A DNA stretch of 64,000 bases from Planktothrix sp. FACHB-1365 (lineage in GTDB: Bacteria > Cyanobacteriota > Cyanobacteriia > Cyanobacteriales > Microcoleaceae), in the NCBI RefSeq assembly GCF_014697575.1, contig NZ_JACJSC010000004.1, positions 213,457 to 277,456 of the forward strand, written 5' to 3'. The translations under genes were made by a program, and so were the position numbers. Under the pieces are notes generated by a model that searched no databases, was not told the origin of the DNA, and saw only the letters and a list, made by a program, of their open reading frames with translations. The number at the start of each line of letters is the position of its first letter. Positions within the stretch are counted from its first letter, which is position 1. Below are positions 53,189 to 64,000 of this stretch, piece by piece.

Positions 53189-54061
53189 TTAGGGAGACTG
53201 AGGTTGAGTGTCTTTAACTTGAGTTAAGGTTTTTTGGATTTGAGGTGTGGCTAAGAATTTTTGGGTGTCGTTTAATAAGCGATCGCCCCAAAGATTTTCT
53301 TTGAGATAGTCAAAATTAGCATAACGGCTATCGAGACGTAAAGCGGCTTCTCCCAGAGATAAAGCTTCTTCGGTTTTACCTTGTTTATACAGAGCAACGG
53401 CTAAAGCTAACATGGGTTCTGCGGCTTTGGGATCAACGCTAATGGCTTGTCGCCATTTAGCAATGGCGATGTCGATTTCTCCCTGTTCATACTTGACTAA
53501 GCCGACATTATTAATCGCTGGCCAAAGATTTTTTTCTTGAGCAAAGGCTTTCTCATATTGCAAAATTGCCTGCTCAAATCGCCCCAATTTATAATAAGCA
53601 TTTCCTAAATCAAATAACGCCCCTGGAACATTGGGGTCAAGTTTCAAAGCCGTTTCTAGGGATTGAATTGATTTTTGATAGTCTCCTTTTTTAAAGTAAG
53701 CTTCTCCTAAAATAAACTGAACCCCGGCTTCCTTGGGGGCTAAGTTACTGGCTTTTTGCAGTAACTCAATTCCTTTATCGAGTTCTTCCAATTGCAGATA
53801 TAAACTGCCTAATAACGCCCAAGCTTGATAATTTTCCGGGATCAATTGCGTGGCGAGTTCAGCCCTGGGTACAGCTAATTGATATTGTTGAAATCGTGTT
53901 AACTGAGCCGCTTCTTCCAGCAATCCTAATCCGGTTTGTTCAAGTTGTTCTGAGTCTATGGGGGGGGTATAGGGAACTAACGCTTGTCCCATAACGGGTT
54001 GAGCGACATTCCACAAACTAAGGGTGACGGCAACGGACAGAATCAGAGTTCGATTGGGCAC
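53189..54061 (-). CDS. exported tetratricopeptide repeat (TPR) protein
   Basis: A 290-residue protein with a signal peptide (residues 1-25, ending near VMGQA). About six TPR units follow (YQAWALLGSLYLQLEELDKG, GVQFILGEAYFKKGDYQKSI, GALFDLGNAYYKLGRFEQAI and so on). It probably acts as a scaffold in the periplasm or on a membrane. The stop of the adjacent kinase gene on the same strand is not directly linked (82-bp gap). Specific partner unknown. Confidence 0.85.
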   Translation of the reverse strand: MPNRTLILSVAVTLSLWNVAQPVMGQALVPYTPPIDSEQLEQTGLGLLEEAAQLTRFQQYQLAVPRAELATQLIPENYQAWALLGSLYLQLEELDKGIELLQKASNLAPKEAGVQFILGEAYFKKGDYQKSIQSLETALKLDPNVPGALFDLGNAYYKLGRFEQAILQYEKAFAQEKNLWPAINNVGLVKYEQGEIDIAIAKWRQAISVDPKAAEPMLALAVALYKQGKTEEALSLGEAALRLDSRYANFDYLKENLWGDRLLNDTQKFLATPQIQKTLTQVKDTQPQSP

Positions 54062-54143
54062 AGTAAGAGCCTTAATGCAATGCGTTTCCTTTACTTTTAT
54101 ACCACAGACCCGAACAATCCCTTCTTCACCCCCAGGCTAATGA

Positions 54144-55553
54144 CTAAATAAATGGTAATAAAATCTCGAATTCTGTCCCGATTCCCGGTTGCGATCGCAA
54201 TTTTAACTGTCCGCCATGTTTAGCGGTGACAATATGATAACTCAAGGATAAACTGGTTTCTTTTTGAGGGCGTTTGGGATTAGAAAAGGAGTCTAATATC
54301 TTTTGTTGTTCTTCAGCAGAAAGTCCGGGGCTATTATCAGCAATGCAAATTGAAACCCAACGTTCAGGGGCATTAACCTGATCCGTCGAGGATGAATCTA
54401 AATTAATCATTCCCGTGGTAATTATAATTTGGGGAAGCTCAGAAGGCTCAATTCCTTGAGTATTTCCATATTCATCTACCCAATCTTGTTTAATCGCTTG
54501 ATTGAGAAGAGAATCAAATCCATGAATCAAAACATTAATAAATACTTGGTTTAATTGTCCAATATAACAGGTAACAGGAGGCAAATGACCATAGTTTTTA
54601 ATAATTTTAATATCCCGATTAATCCGACTTTTCATCAAGAGTAAAATACTATCTAAATGGCTATGTATATCCGCAGGTTTGGGATGTATTTCATCAATAT
54701 GGCAAAAGTTTTGTAAACTGGTGGCTAATTTACTGAGTCGTTCGGTTCCACTTTTAATACTAGATAAAATTCGAGGAAAATCTTGGCGTAAAAATTCAAA
54801 TTCAATCTCTTCTTTTAAATTTTCAATAGCAACAACAGGTTGGGGATAATTTGTTGCATAAGCATCCAAAAGCTCAATTAAACTATCACTATAGGTAATT
54901 AAATGGGTTAAATTTCCCCAAATAAATCCAACGGGATCTAAAATTTCATGGGCGACCCCATCCACTAATCGCCCTAAACTTGCCATTTTTTCACTTTGTA
55001 ATAATTGAACTTGGGTACGTTCATAACGAACTTGGGTTTCAATTCCTCGAATTTGCCAATAAGCAAGATTCAGTTCATGACTATTTAAAAGACGATAGGG
55101 CACCATCCAAGGATAATCCGCAGAAGCAAGCCAATTTCCCTGTACAACAATTGGGTCTGCATATCCCGGTGCGGAGCGTTTCAAAGATTGTTGAGTTGCG
55201 GTTAAAATAGAAGTCTGTGCAGGTAACACTAATACCGGAGTTCGGATATAGCTATAAACCACATCCAGGGATTGATCCAGAAACAATTCTAACCCCTTGG
55301 GACGTAAAAAAAATTCCAAAAGACCTCGCCGAGAAATCATCCCCAAAAATTCTGAAGTGTCATTTTCTTTTGGCTCGACAATAATCACACCCGGAAGTAA
55401 GGGATGTCGTTCAAAGTGTTGAACTAGATCTCGAACAGAACACCCCAAAACCACTTGAAAATCATACAACGGTAAATCTTCTAGGGTAGACTCTAAACCT
55501 AAATCACCCCCGGTTTGATTTTCCCATAAATACGGTATAGACACTCTCGTCAA
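54144..55553 (-). CDS. sensor histidine kinase with CBS-like N-terminal region
   Basis: A 469-residue cytoplasmic kinase. Residues 20-160 look like a pair of CBS-type modules (LPGVIIVEPKENDTSEFLGM, RTPVLVLPAQTSI). The H-box is MASLGRLVDGVAHEILDPVG (His near 203). The ATPase part has the G1 box CIADNSPGLS and G2 QPGIGTEFEILLP. The N-box reads QVFINVLIHGFDSL: the Mg-coordinating Asn of LLxNAxxA is His here, so activity may be weak or altered. It is monocistronic on the strand of the other signalling genes. Confidence 0.82.
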   Translation of the reverse strand: MTRVSIPYLWENQTGGDLGLESTLEDLPLYDFQVVLGCSVRDLVQHFERHPLLPGVIIVEPKENDTSEFLGMISRRGLLEFFLRPKGLELFLDQSLDVVYSYIRTPVLVLPAQTSILTATQQSLKRSAPGYADPIVVQGNWLASADYPWMVPYRLLNSHELNLAYWQIRGIETQVRYERTQVQLLQSEKMASLGRLVDGVAHEILDPVGFIWGNLTHLITYSDSLIELLDAYATNYPQPVVAIENLKEEIEFEFLRQDFPRILSSIKSGTERLSKLATSLQNFCHIDEIHPKPADIHSHLDSILLLMKSRINRDIKIIKNYGHLPPVTCYIGQLNQVFINVLIHGFDSLLNQAIKQDWVDEYGNTQGIEPSELPQIIITTGMINLDSSSTDQVNAPERWVSICIADNSPGLSAEEQQKILDSFSNPKRPQKETSLSLSYHIVTAKHGGQLKLRSQPGIGTEFEILLPFI

Positions 55554-55585
55554 GGTAGTTTCCCGCAGTATGAATTACACAGTTA

Positions 55586-55652
55586 TAGCAGGGAATAGGG
55601 AACAAGGAACACTTCGACAAGCTCAGTGCTTCGCAGGGAACAGGGAACAAGT
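55586..55652. repeat. GGGAACA/GGGAATA repeat with CTTCGACAAGCTC insert
   Basis: Heptamer-type units (AGGGAATAGGGAACAAGG and AGGGAACAGGGAACAAG) flank a CACTTCGACAAGCTCAGTGC segment. This is a common intergenic repeat composition in Planktothrix-like genomes. It separates the kinase gene from the REC-GGDEF-EAL gene. Confidence 0.7.
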
Positions 55653-55703
55653 AGGAAAAGATTGATAAAAATCAATAAATTTTAACGAATTCATTTATCT
55701 CTA

Positions 55704-57560
55704 TTACCAATGGGGATTATCCTGGAGTAAGGCTTGAGCAGCATTAGCATCTACTGGCGGAGAAAAATAATAACCTTGTCCTTCTTCACATCCTAGATTT
55801 TTGAGTAAGGACAACTGTTCTTCGGTTTCTACTCCTTCGGCGGTGATTGTCATATTCAAATGATGAGCAAGGGTAATAATCGCATGAATAATTTCTAAAT
55901 TTTGACGAGTTTCAGTAATTCGCTTAATAAAGGATCGATCAATTTTTAAATTATGCAGGGGAAACCGATGTAAATAACTCAGGGATGAATATCCGGTTCC
56001 AAAATCATCAATACTTAACTGAATATCTCGGTCTCGGAGTTGTTGTAAAAGTTCCGTTGCTGATTCAGGATGATCCATAATCGCACTTTCGGTGATTTCT
56101 AATTTTAAATAACTGCTATTTAACTGAGTTCTTAAAAGAATTTTATCAATATTTTGAATTAAATTAACTTGAGAAAATTGTTTAACAGAGAGATTGACAC
56201 TCATTTTAATTTTATCTTTAAATAAACCTTGATCTTGCCACGTTTTTAACTGTTGACACGCTTCTTTTAACACCCATAACCCAATGGGAATAATTAATCC
56301 AGTTTCTTCGGCTGCTGGAATAAATTCCCCCGGAGAAACTAACCCTTTTTGGGGATGATACCACCGGATTAAAGCTTCAAATCCATTAATTCTTCCCGTT
56401 GTTAAGGAAATAATGGGTTGATAATATAAGAGAAATTCTTCACGATGTAAAGCCCGTCTTAAATCGGTTTCTAATTCTAAGCGTTGTTGGGCGTGATAGT
56501 GCATTTGAGTATCAAAAATTTGATATCGAGCTTTTCCCAAAGCTTTAGCTTGATACATGGCAATATCTGCATCTCTTAACAAATGTTCAGGTTGTTCATA
56601 GGTTTGATCACCGACAACAATTCCAATACTGGCATTAATAAATAATTCTTGATCATCAAATTGAAACGGCCAACTCATGGAGGTTTGGATTTTTTGAGCT
56701 AAACGGCTGGCCTCCTCGGAACCCTGAATATTTTCTAATAAAATTGTGAATTCATCTCCCCCAAATCGAGCCAACATATCTGTAGTGGTTAAATGGGTTT
56801 TAAGACGACGTGCGATCGCAATTAATAACCGATCTCCGGCAAAATGTCCTAAAGAATCATTCACCACTTTAAAGCGATCGCAATCCAAAAATAACACCGC
56901 AAATTGATAATTCGGTTCCTGTTTTGTTCGTTGTAAAGCTTGAATTAATCGATTCATAAATAACACCCGGTTGGGTAAACTGGTGAGGGCATCATGGGAA
57001 GCCATGTGGAGTAATCGTTTTTGAGTTTTTTGATGTTCTGTTATCTCTTGTTCTAATCGTTGGTTTAAGGTTTTTAATTGCAAATTTGCCGATTCTAATT
57101 CTTGAGTTCGTTCTTGAACTCGTTGTTCTAATTCTTCATTTAATTGCCGAATTTCTGCCTTCGCCATTTGTAACGCCATTTGATTTTCAATCCGAGCAAT
57201 CACTTCTTCAAATTGAAAAGGTTTAGTAATATAATCGGCTCCCCCAACTTCAAAGGCTTTAACTTTATCAATGACTTCATTGAGAGCACTTAAAAAAATC
57301 ACCGGAATATCACGAGATAGCTCATTGCTTTTGAGATGTTGACAAATCGTATACCCATCCATATCCGACATTTTAATATCGAGGAGAATTAAATCCGGCG
57401 GTAGGGTTTGCACTGCCATAATTGCCATTTGTCCGGTCATCACCCCGCGAACTTTATATCCTAGCTGCATTAAAGTCGTAGATAAAAGCCGTAGATTTTC
57501 TAGGGTGTCATCTACGATTAAAATATCTGCTTTAAAAGATCGATGGAAAGAATAATTCAT
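55704..57560 (-). CDS. response regulator with GGDEF and EAL domains
   Basis: A 618-residue c-di-GMP regulator. The receiver is at about 14-130 ([14 protein letters not shown]; phospho-Asp in [18 protein letters not shown]). A coiled coil (about 135-185) leads to GGDEF ([14 protein letters not shown]) and EAL ([23 protein letters not shown]). All catalytic motifs look intact. Its ATG overlaps the stop of the upstream hybrid kinase by 4 bp, so the two are translationally coupled and the kinase is the likely phosphodonor. Confidence 0.94.
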   Translation of the reverse strand: MNYSFHRSFKADILIVDDTLENLRLLSTTLMQLGYKVRGVMTGQMAIMAVQTLPPDLILLDIKMSDMDGYTICQHLKSNELSRDIPVIFLSALNEVIDKVKAFEVGGADYITKPFQFEEVIARIENQMALQMAKAEIRQLNEELEQRVQERTQELESANLQLKTLNQRLEQEITEHQKTQKRLLHMASHDALTSLPNRVLFMNRLIQALQRTKQEPNYQFAVLFLDCDRFKVVNDSLGHFAGDRLLIAIARRLKTHLTTTDMLARFGGDEFTILLENIQGSEEASRLAQKIQTSMSWPFQFDDQELFINASIGIVVGDQTYEQPEHLLRDADIAMYQAKALGKARYQIFDTQMHYHAQQRLELETDLRRALHREEFLLYYQPIISLTTGRINGFEALIRWYHPQKGLVSPGEFIPAAEETGLIIPIGLWVLKEACQQLKTWQDQGLFKDKIKMSVNLSVKQFSQVNLIQNIDKILLRTQLNSSYLKLEITESAIMDHPESATELLQQLRDRDIQLSIDDFGTGYSSLSYLHRFPLHNLKIDRSFIKRITETRQNLEIIHAIITLAHHLNMTITAEGVETEEQLSLLKNLGCEEGQGYYFSPPVDANAAQALLQDNPHW

Positions 57561-60331
57561 TGCTGGGTTGCTGTTTGCGCTAAATCTATTATCTGATCAA
57601 ACGAAAAATTATTCACCAGTACCATGAGAGACTGAGCAATATGGCGATGGGAGGGGGGAATTTGTTGCAGGAGTTGTAAAATCTGCTCCCCATCGGCGGC
57701 GGCTGCACCGTAGCGCAGGGCTATTAACCAGTCGGAAGACATAATTTTCAAAGCATCGGGAGTTAAAATAGGAGGGTCGATTTTGAGACCTGACTCGGAA
57801 CAGTCAATTTCAGGAGCATATAAGTACCGTACCCCTAAATGGTGACCAATGGTTTCTAAAAGTTGTTCTTCTCGACAAGGTTTTCTGACGAAATCATCGC
57901 ACCCTGCGGATAAAACAACAGTCCGTTCTTCTTCAAAAACGCTTCCTGTTAAGGCAATAATTACCGTTGCTTCACCTTTTAAATGGGATTTAATCTGTTT
58001 GGTTGCTTCATAACCATCCATCACAGGCATTCGCATATCCATGAAGATTAAATGGGGTTGCCAATGATTCCAAATTCCTAGAGCTTCTTGACCATTTTCA
58101 GCTTCACGCAGATCAAACCCTAAAGGCGATAATAAGTGAAGTAACAGTTGTCGATTTGTTAGATGATCATCCACAATTAAAATTCGATAATTGGGTTGAT
58201 TGGGTTCGATTCCGATCACCTGTTTAGTAGAAATTAAGGGTTTTATATTCAAAAAATGAACGGGATAAATATGAATATAAAACCGAAATAAGGTTCCTTG
58301 ATTAAGCTTACTTTCTACTTGAATTTCTCCCCCCATCAAGCGAATAAATTTTTGACTAATCGTTAATCCTAATCCGGTTCCTTGTTGGGATTTTTTTCCC
58401 GTTTCGGTTTGGATAAAGGCTTCAAATAATTGAGTAAGTTCCTCCGGTGCTATCCCAGGGCCCGTATCTTCAATCTCAAAATATAAATAAGTTTGTTCGG
58501 ATTCATTTTGCTCCCACAAAGAAGAGTCAAACACTAAAATGTTTGGTTCTAAAGGAGGTTGAATTTTTGCTCTTAATATAACTTGTCCTTGGGATGTAAA
58601 TTTAATCGCGTTTCCCAATAAATTAATTAAAACTTGACGAAGTTTTCCTTCATCCGATTGAATATATTGAGGCAAGGTTGTATCCCATTCAAAAATAAGC
58701 TCTATTCCTTTAGATTTGGCTTTTAATTCAAACAGTTGATTTAAGGACGTTAAGCAAGCGTAGAGATCAAAAGAACTTAAGTTTAAAACTGTTCTTCCTG
58801 ATTCAATTTTGGTTAAGTCTAAAATTTCATTAATTAACTTGAGTAAATGTTCGCCAGAACGATTAATAATTTCTAAATTTTCTAATTGTTTAGACTCAGC
58901 CTCGGACTGACGTAGCATTAATTGGGTAAAGCCTAAAATGGCGTGTAAGGGTGTTCTTAATTCATGACTCATATTGGCTAAAAATATACTTTTAGCACGG
59001 TTGGCTAATTCCGCCGATTCTTTAGCTTGTTTGAGTTCCGTTGTTCGTTCTTCGACCTTAACTTCCAGGGTTTCAAAGGAATCTTTGAGTTGAGATACCA
59101 TTTGATTAAAAGATTGGGATAACACTTCTAACTCATAAATTCCTGGAGAGTGAATTTCTTGTTGAATTTGTTCTAATTCCCCTTGGGCTATTTTTTGAGC
59201 GGCTTGATTTAATTCTAAAATCGGTTTCATAATCCATCGTGTTGTTAAAAATCCAAAAATTAGAGCCATAAATAAGGCGAAAAAGCATAGAAAAATAGTT
59301 TGATAGTTATTCTTTTGAATTCGTTCCATAAAGTTAGATTCGGGAACAACCAAAATAATTAACCAATCTAATCCGCGTTGATCTGAGTAAGGAATAACTT
59401 GGATAAATTGTCGTTCTTTTTGATAAATAAAATTAGAGTGATATCCCGCTTTAATCCTTTTAAAATTGTCAAATGTTTTTAGCAAATATTCACAGGAAGC
59501 TTGTAAAAGAGGATCGGCGCTATTCAGAGCTTGAATTCGTTGAGTTTTGCCATTTTGATCAATTAAAAAAGGTCGAGGTAAGGTGGAACTTGCCACAATT
59601 AATCCTTGACGGTCAATAATAAAAGTCTGCCCAGATTTATTAACTTTTAAATCTTTAAGAAAGTCACTCAATTGATTTAAAAATACGTTACTTGCTAATA
59701 CGCCTAAAATTTTGCCTTGTTTATCCTTCACAATTACACTGGCAGATAAGGCGATTTCGGGATAAGCATGATAAGTAAAAATCGAGCTCCAAATCGAATG
59801 ATTACTGGTGATTGCTGCTTTGTACCAAGGTCGTTGACGAATGGGAAAATTAGGCATTTCTCGAACTAATTTTTTAGGTTTTCCTTGACCATCTAATTCA
59901 AAAAATTGAATCCCGCCTTGAGTAGATTTACCTGCTTTCATCATCAGTAAAGGAGATTGATGAAATCTACCACTTCCGATAAATTCATTTTTTTCACTAG
60001 CAAAAAATACAAAACTGATTGTTTTAAACCGTTGTACTTGTAGCCAAAAGTGATGGTACAACTGTTGGGGATTATTAATATCAATATAACCGTTATTAAT
60101 CGCATCTAAATTAAGTTGATTAATTAGATGGGGAACTTCTAAAAATTCATTCAATTTTTGTTCAATTCGATCTGAAGTTTCCCGGTGCATTTGATTCACA
60201 ACATCTTCTACAGAAGCTTGGCTGGAACGAAAGGACATCCACCCAACCAGCCCCACGGTTGTAAAAAGTTGTACAATAAAGGGAACTATTAGTACCCATC
60301 GTAAAGGTAGTTTAAGCCATAAAACAGTCAT
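57557..60331 (-). CDS. hybrid sensor histidine kinase with dCache domain
   Basis: A 924-residue membrane kinase. A TM helix at about 12-32 is followed by an extracytoplasmic dCache-like sensor (to about 340; [20 protein letters not shown] is typical). Next come a second TM, HAMP (about 365-418), HisKA ([19 protein letters not shown]), HATPase ([26 protein letters not shown]) and REC ([31 protein letters not shown]). After REC, ~85 residues have no clear domain. It probably senses a small molecule outside the cell and signals to the coupled REC-GGDEF-EAL protein. Confidence 0.94.
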   Translation of the reverse strand: MTVLWLKLPLRWVLIVPFIVQLFTTVGLVGWMSFRSSQASVEDVVNQMHRETSDRIEQKLNEFLEVPHLINQLNLDAINNGYIDINNPQQLYHHFWLQVQRFKTISFVFFASEKNEFIGSGRFHQSPLLMMKAGKSTQGGIQFFELDGQGKPKKLVREMPNFPIRQRPWYKAAITSNHSIWSSIFTYHAYPEIALSASVIVKDKQGKILGVLASNVFLNQLSDFLKDLKVNKSGQTFIIDRQGLIVASSTLPRPFLIDQNGKTQRIQALNSADPLLQASCEYLLKTFDNFKRIKAGYHSNFIYQKERQFIQVIPYSDQRGLDWLIILVVPESNFMERIQKNNYQTIFLCFFALFMALIFGFLTTRWIMKPILELNQAAQKIAQGELEQIQQEIHSPGIYELEVLSQSFNQMVSQLKDSFETLEVKVEERTTELKQAKESAELANRAKSIFLANMSHELRTPLHAILGFTQLMLRQSEAESKQLENLEIINRSGEHLLKLINEILDLTKIESGRTVLNLSSFDLYACLTSLNQLFELKAKSKGIELIFEWDTTLPQYIQSDEGKLRQVLINLLGNAIKFTSQGQVILRAKIQPPLEPNILVFDSSLWEQNESEQTYLYFEIEDTGPGIAPEELTQLFEAFIQTETGKKSQQGTGLGLTISQKFIRLMGGEIQVESKLNQGTLFRFYIHIYPVHFLNIKPLISTKQVIGIEPNQPNYRILIVDDHLTNRQLLLHLLSPLGFDLREAENGQEALGIWNHWQPHLIFMDMRMPVMDGYEATKQIKSHLKGEATVIIALTGSVFEEERTVVLSAGCDDFVRKPCREEQLLETIGHHLGVRYLYAPEIDCSESGLKIDPPILTPDALKIMSSDWLIALRYGAAAADGEQILQLLQQIPPSHRHIAQSLMVLVNNFSFDQIIDLAQTATQQ

Positions 60332-60497
60332 TGAATGAATTTTTTAAACTAATTTTTATTTAAAATTGTTAACTTTTGTAAAAATTTTTGATCAAAGTTA
60401 AACTCTTAGTTTGATCATAAAGCAAAAGCTTTGCTGAACAGCAATTATTAGTCTAAAAAGTTACAATGAGGAATCAAACGGATGAGTCAGGAAGGAT

Positions 60498-60668
60498 TTA
60501 AACGGTACAGTCAGTAGCCAGCAGTCCCACCAACACGGTGATTAACTCATGCTGATGTAACCAACCTAAACAGTAAAATCTTTTTTTATCGGCTCTATTT
60601 TCTTTAATCTCATCGTTTCTGTTTCCCTGTATTCTATCTTTTTTCTTTAATACTTCAATTTTAGCCAT
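60498..60668 (-). CDS. hypothetical small ORF, uncertain
   Basis: A 56-codon frame from ATG 60668 with a basic N-terminal half (KIEVLKKKDRIQGNRN) and a C-terminal half KRFYCLGWLHQHELITVLVG that looks like a short amphipathic or membrane segment. No clear ribosome site, no recognised family. It fills most of the 60332-60703 gap, which otherwise holds only AT-rich sequence. It could be a relic of a longer gene. Confidence 0.3.
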   Translation of the reverse strand: MAKIEVLKKKDRIQGNRNDEIKENRADKKRFYCLGWLHQHELITVLVGLLATDCTV

Positions 60669-60703
60669 GAGTATTAATATTATTTCGGGTTTAATTTAGA
60701 AAG

Positions 60704-61600
60704 TTAAGTTAATGAACTTGCATGGTGACGAATATGATCCTCGATAAAGGTAGCGATAAAATAATAACTATGATCATATCCGGGCTGCATTCGTAAGGTT
60801 AAAACCTGCCCAACGGCTGCACAAGCTCTTTCAAAGACTTCGGGTAATAATTGTTCAGTTAAAAACGGATCAGCCGTACCAATATCAATTAAAATTGGCT
60901 GATTAAATTGTCCTCGCTGGACTAATTCACTGGCGTCATAATTGCGCCACTCTTCTGAATTTGCTCCTAAATAAGCTTTAAACGCTTTTTGACCCCAAGG
61001 ACAACGCATCGGCGCCAGAATGGGAGCAAAAGCAGACACGGATAAATATTGTTCAGGGTTGCGTAACGCACAAACCAGCGCCCCATGTCCCCCCATAGAA
61101 TGACCGAAAATTCCTTGTTTATTCGGAATAGCTGGAAACTGTTCGGCGATGAGTTGGGGTAACTCCTTGACTACATAACTGTACATTTGATAATGACGAC
61201 TCCAGGGTTCTACCGTCGCATCGAGATAAAATCCCGCCCCAGTTCCTAAGTCCCAGTCCTCATCTTCCCCTGGGGTTCCCGTATTGCGGGGGCTGGTATC
61301 GGGTACAACCACCATTAAGCCGTATTTTGCAGCTAATCGTTGGATACCAGCTTTAATCATAAAGTTTTCTTCCGTACAGGTTAACCCTGAAAGGTAGTAA
61401 AGTACGGGAACAGGGTGAGATTGAGCTTGGGGCGGTTGATAGACGGAAAATCCCATCTCGCTATCACAAGTTGCGGAAAAATGGCGATAGAAGCCTACTT
61501 TACCGCCAAAGCATAAACTTTCACTGATGGGGTTCAGGACAGCAATCATTTGTAAACTCCCAATAGGTAGAGGTTGGCGGTTGACCATAACCCTCTGCAT
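60704..61600 (-). CDS. S-formylglutathione hydrolase
   Basis: A 298-residue esterase-D-type alpha/beta hydrolase that releases formate and glutathione from S-formylglutathione. The nucleophile elbow is GIFGHSMGGHGALVCAL (Ser in GHSMGG). The oxyanion region is YYLSGLTCTEENFM. The Asp (DIGTADPFL) and His (GYDHSYYF) of the triad follow. Two starts are possible: ATG 61600 or ATG 61588, the latter with AGAGGG close upstream. It works in the same pathway as the class III alcohol dehydrogenase at 62467-63576. Confidence 0.93.
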   Translation of the reverse strand: MQRVMVNRQPLPIGSLQMIAVLNPISESLCFGGKVGFYRHFSATCDSEMGFSVYQPPQAQSHPVPVLYYLSGLTCTEENFMIKAGIQRLAAKYGLMVVVPDTSPRNTGTPGEDEDWDLGTGAGFYLDATVEPWSRHYQMYSYVVKELPQLIAEQFPAIPNKQGIFGHSMGGHGALVCALRNPEQYLSVSAFAPILAPMRCPWGQKAFKAYLGANSEEWRNYDASELVQRGQFNQPILIDIGTADPFLTEQLLPEVFERACAAVGQVLTLRMQPGYDHSYYFIATFIEDHIRHHASSLT

Positions 61601-61708
61601 AATTCCAAACTTATTTTATCAATCGGAAAAGCAAACTCTGGTTTTCCGTAACTTCTCTTTAATATCCTGTAGATCACTTTTAATTAACCTTTAAATTTTT
61701 CTCGAATC

Positions 61709-62332
61709 ATGATTAATTCAAATTTTGTCAAACACCAACTTGGAATCAAGGCTTTTCATCATCAAGAATTGTTAGAAATTGCCTTAACTCATCCTGATGC
61801 TATTGCAGAAAGCATAGAGTTAACCCTGGAACAACAAAAGTCAAGAACCTTAGAATATTTGGGAATTAATCGTTTAGGTTCTAACTTATTTAGTCAGATG
61901 GTGGATGATTATTTATATCTGCACTGTTCCCATTTAGGATCAGCAACCCGGATTCTCCTCAAAAGTGATTTGGTTAGTCCTGCTATTTTAGCACAATTAA
62001 CGATAAAAATCAATCTTGATCAGGGAAGTGATTTGGGGAAAAATTATCCGTTAAAACCCGACTTTGAACAAGAAAAAATATTAGCGGAACTATTTGAAGC
62101 GGTGGTCGGTGCTGTTTATTTAGAGTGGGATCGAGATTTTGAAAAAACCTATAATTGGTTAGCGAATCAATTTTTGGCAGAAATCGTTAATCAAATTTTA
62201 ATGGATTTGTTTGTTGAGTTTGTCCCGGCTGCGGACTGGGATGCTAATTTTTATCCCTGGTTTGGTTGTAATCATTTAACCTGTCCTTCTCAAAACTCAT
62301 CCTCAAAATCAACATCTCTTTTCTGTTCATAA
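61709..62332 (+). CDS. RNase III-like domain protein with altered catalytic residues
   Basis: A 207-residue protein. The RNase III fold is recognisable: LLEIALTHPDAIAES, then RTLEYLGINRLGSNLF where the signature is LEFLGDAVL, then KILAELFEAVVGAVYLEWDRD. The Glu of the second motif remains, but the metal-binding Asp of the first motif is Asn (GIN in place of GDA) and the Asp before FEA is Glu. No dsRNA-binding domain follows. The C-terminal ~40 residues are Ser/Cys-rich. It may be an inactive RNA-binding relative or have altered activity. It diverges from the hydrolase gene. Confidence 0.65.
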   Translation: MINSNFVKHQLGIKAFHHQELLEIALTHPDAIAESIELTLEQQKSRTLEYLGINRLGSNLFSQMVDDYLYLHCSHLGSATRILLKSDLVSPAILAQLTIKINLDQGSDLGKNYPLKPDFEQEKILAELFEAVVGAVYLEWDRDFEKTYNWLANQFLAEIVNQILMDLFVEFVPAADWDANFYPWFGCNHLTCPSQNSSSKSTSLFCS

Positions 62333-62466
62333 CTTTTCAAATTGTTAATATTCACTTATACTTTTGACTTCAAGCTGAATGCAATCAATAGATGGGATTT
62401 AATGGGAGCAACAATTTGCTGACTGGGTACTATTATTATTCTGTTTGCTCCCCATCGAAATCCCGT

Positions 62467-63594
<1,128 letters not shown>

Positions 63595-63756
63595 TTAGCA
63601 GTTTAACACTTTTATAGAGCAAGTCTAAATGGATTGTACCCTGATCATCATCATGATTATTAATCTTCAAAAATGCACACAAATCCACCTGTAGGGGTAC
63701 AGCAAGCCCAAAGCGTGTTAACTTAAGCCGGAAACCCCTGATTATAGCCGAGAATA

Positions 63757-63807
63757 GATCCCCCTAAATCCCCCTTAAAAAGCAGGGCTGTTTCAAAGTC
63801 GGGGGGA
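63757..63807. repeat. CCCCCTAAATCCCCCTTAAAAAG dispersed repeat
   Basis: ATCCCCCTAAATCCCCCTTA continues into AAAAGCAGGGCTGTTTCAAAG. This is an intergenic repeat common in filamentous cyanobacteria. It lies in the 63577-63877 gap before the transposase gene, where a HIP1 site (near 63823) is the only other element seen. Confidence 0.65.
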
Positions 63808-63877
63808 AAAGAGTAAAGAAAGAGCGATCGCTACCTGATAAAATCAAGAGCGGTCGCTTATTTTTTCTAAAATAAAG

Positions 63878-64000
63878 ATGCTAACAACTTTAATAGAAAA
63901 ACTGAAAAAAGTCAAGGATTACCGGAAGGCTCAGGGAACAAGGCATCCAATATGGCTAGTATTATTAATAGTCATATTGGGGCTAATGTCGAGGAATTTA
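63878..64000 (+). mobile_element. ISAs1-like transposase gene, cut by the window edge
   Basis: The first 41 codons read LIEKLKKVKDYRKAQGTRHP, then IWLVLLIVILGLMS. This matches the N-terminal end of ISAs1-family (H-repeat) transposases (DxRxxxGxRHPLWLILLLxxLGxMSG). The gene continues beyond the window, so completeness is unknown. Confidence 0.7.

Overview
This window looks like chromosomal DNA of a filamentous, low-GC cyanobacterium, most like the Oscillatoriales (Planktothrix or Oscillatoria type). Four things support this. There are at least two dozen GCGATCGC (HIP1) octamers. There are heptanucleotide short tandem repeats of the TTCCCTA/TTCGTAA type between genes. There is a high-light-inducible chlorophyll-binding protein and a cyanobacterial SigA. 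The gene set also fits: a split Mrp antiporter, large GGDEF/EAL and hybrid-kinase proteins, and a CyRepA1-type replication protein. No rRNA, tRNA or CRISPR array was seen. Species assignment is inference.

Layout. 0-10.6 kb: M48 protease, CyRepA1-like replication protein, purK, a hicAB toxin-antitoxin pair, hypE, two small membrane proteins and a WD40/J-domain fusion. 10.6-14.0 kb: a restriction-modification island with a PUR-PUR-nuclease fusion, a C-protein-like regulator with a tandem operator, an HNH endonuclease and a C5 cytosine methyltransferase. 14.0-17.4 kb: a scrap zone with relics of the neighbouring J-domain gene, hypE, the PUR-nuclease gene, an M13 peptidase and an IS, around a foreign-looking CPBP protease and an amine oxidase. 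17.5-30.8 kb: mostly housekeeping and signalling (GGDEF/EAL sensor, HEAT protein with a 45-bp tandem repeat, acylphosphatase, aspartate aminotransferase, Rpn nuclease, M1 aminopeptidase, sigA, hli).

30.9-42.0 kb is a defence island. It holds a DUF5615/DUF433 pair and a Zorya-like zorA-zorB-zorC set with no zorD. It also holds an unknown zorA-linked gene, a lipoprotein, an SMI1/KNR4 protein and an AAA ATPase plus subtilisin pair resembling IetAS. 42.1-46.0 kb is an mrpCDEFG-A(C-terminal)-B cation/proton antiporter operon. 46.4-51.9 kb holds a MalK/UgpC-type ATPase, a type IIA topoisomerase A subunit and a Fic protein. At 52.2-52.6 kb is a decayed iscB gene preceded by a probable omega-RNA region. 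52.7-60.3 kb is a signalling cluster (receiver, TPR protein, kinase, REC-GGDEF-EAL protein, hybrid kinase). 60.7-63.6 kb carries the glutathione-dependent formaldehyde pathway (S-formylglutathione hydrolase and class III ADH) around a degenerate RNase III-like gene. The right edge cuts an ISAs1-like transposase.

Two accessory blocks, the RM island and the Zorya block, are each bracketed by a native gene segment on one side and a decayed direct copy of it on the other. This suggests insertion or duplication by recombination at short homologies. The best candidates for something new are the PUR-PUR-nuclease fusion in the RM island, the zorD-less Zorya-like operon, and the iscB/omega-RNA relic.
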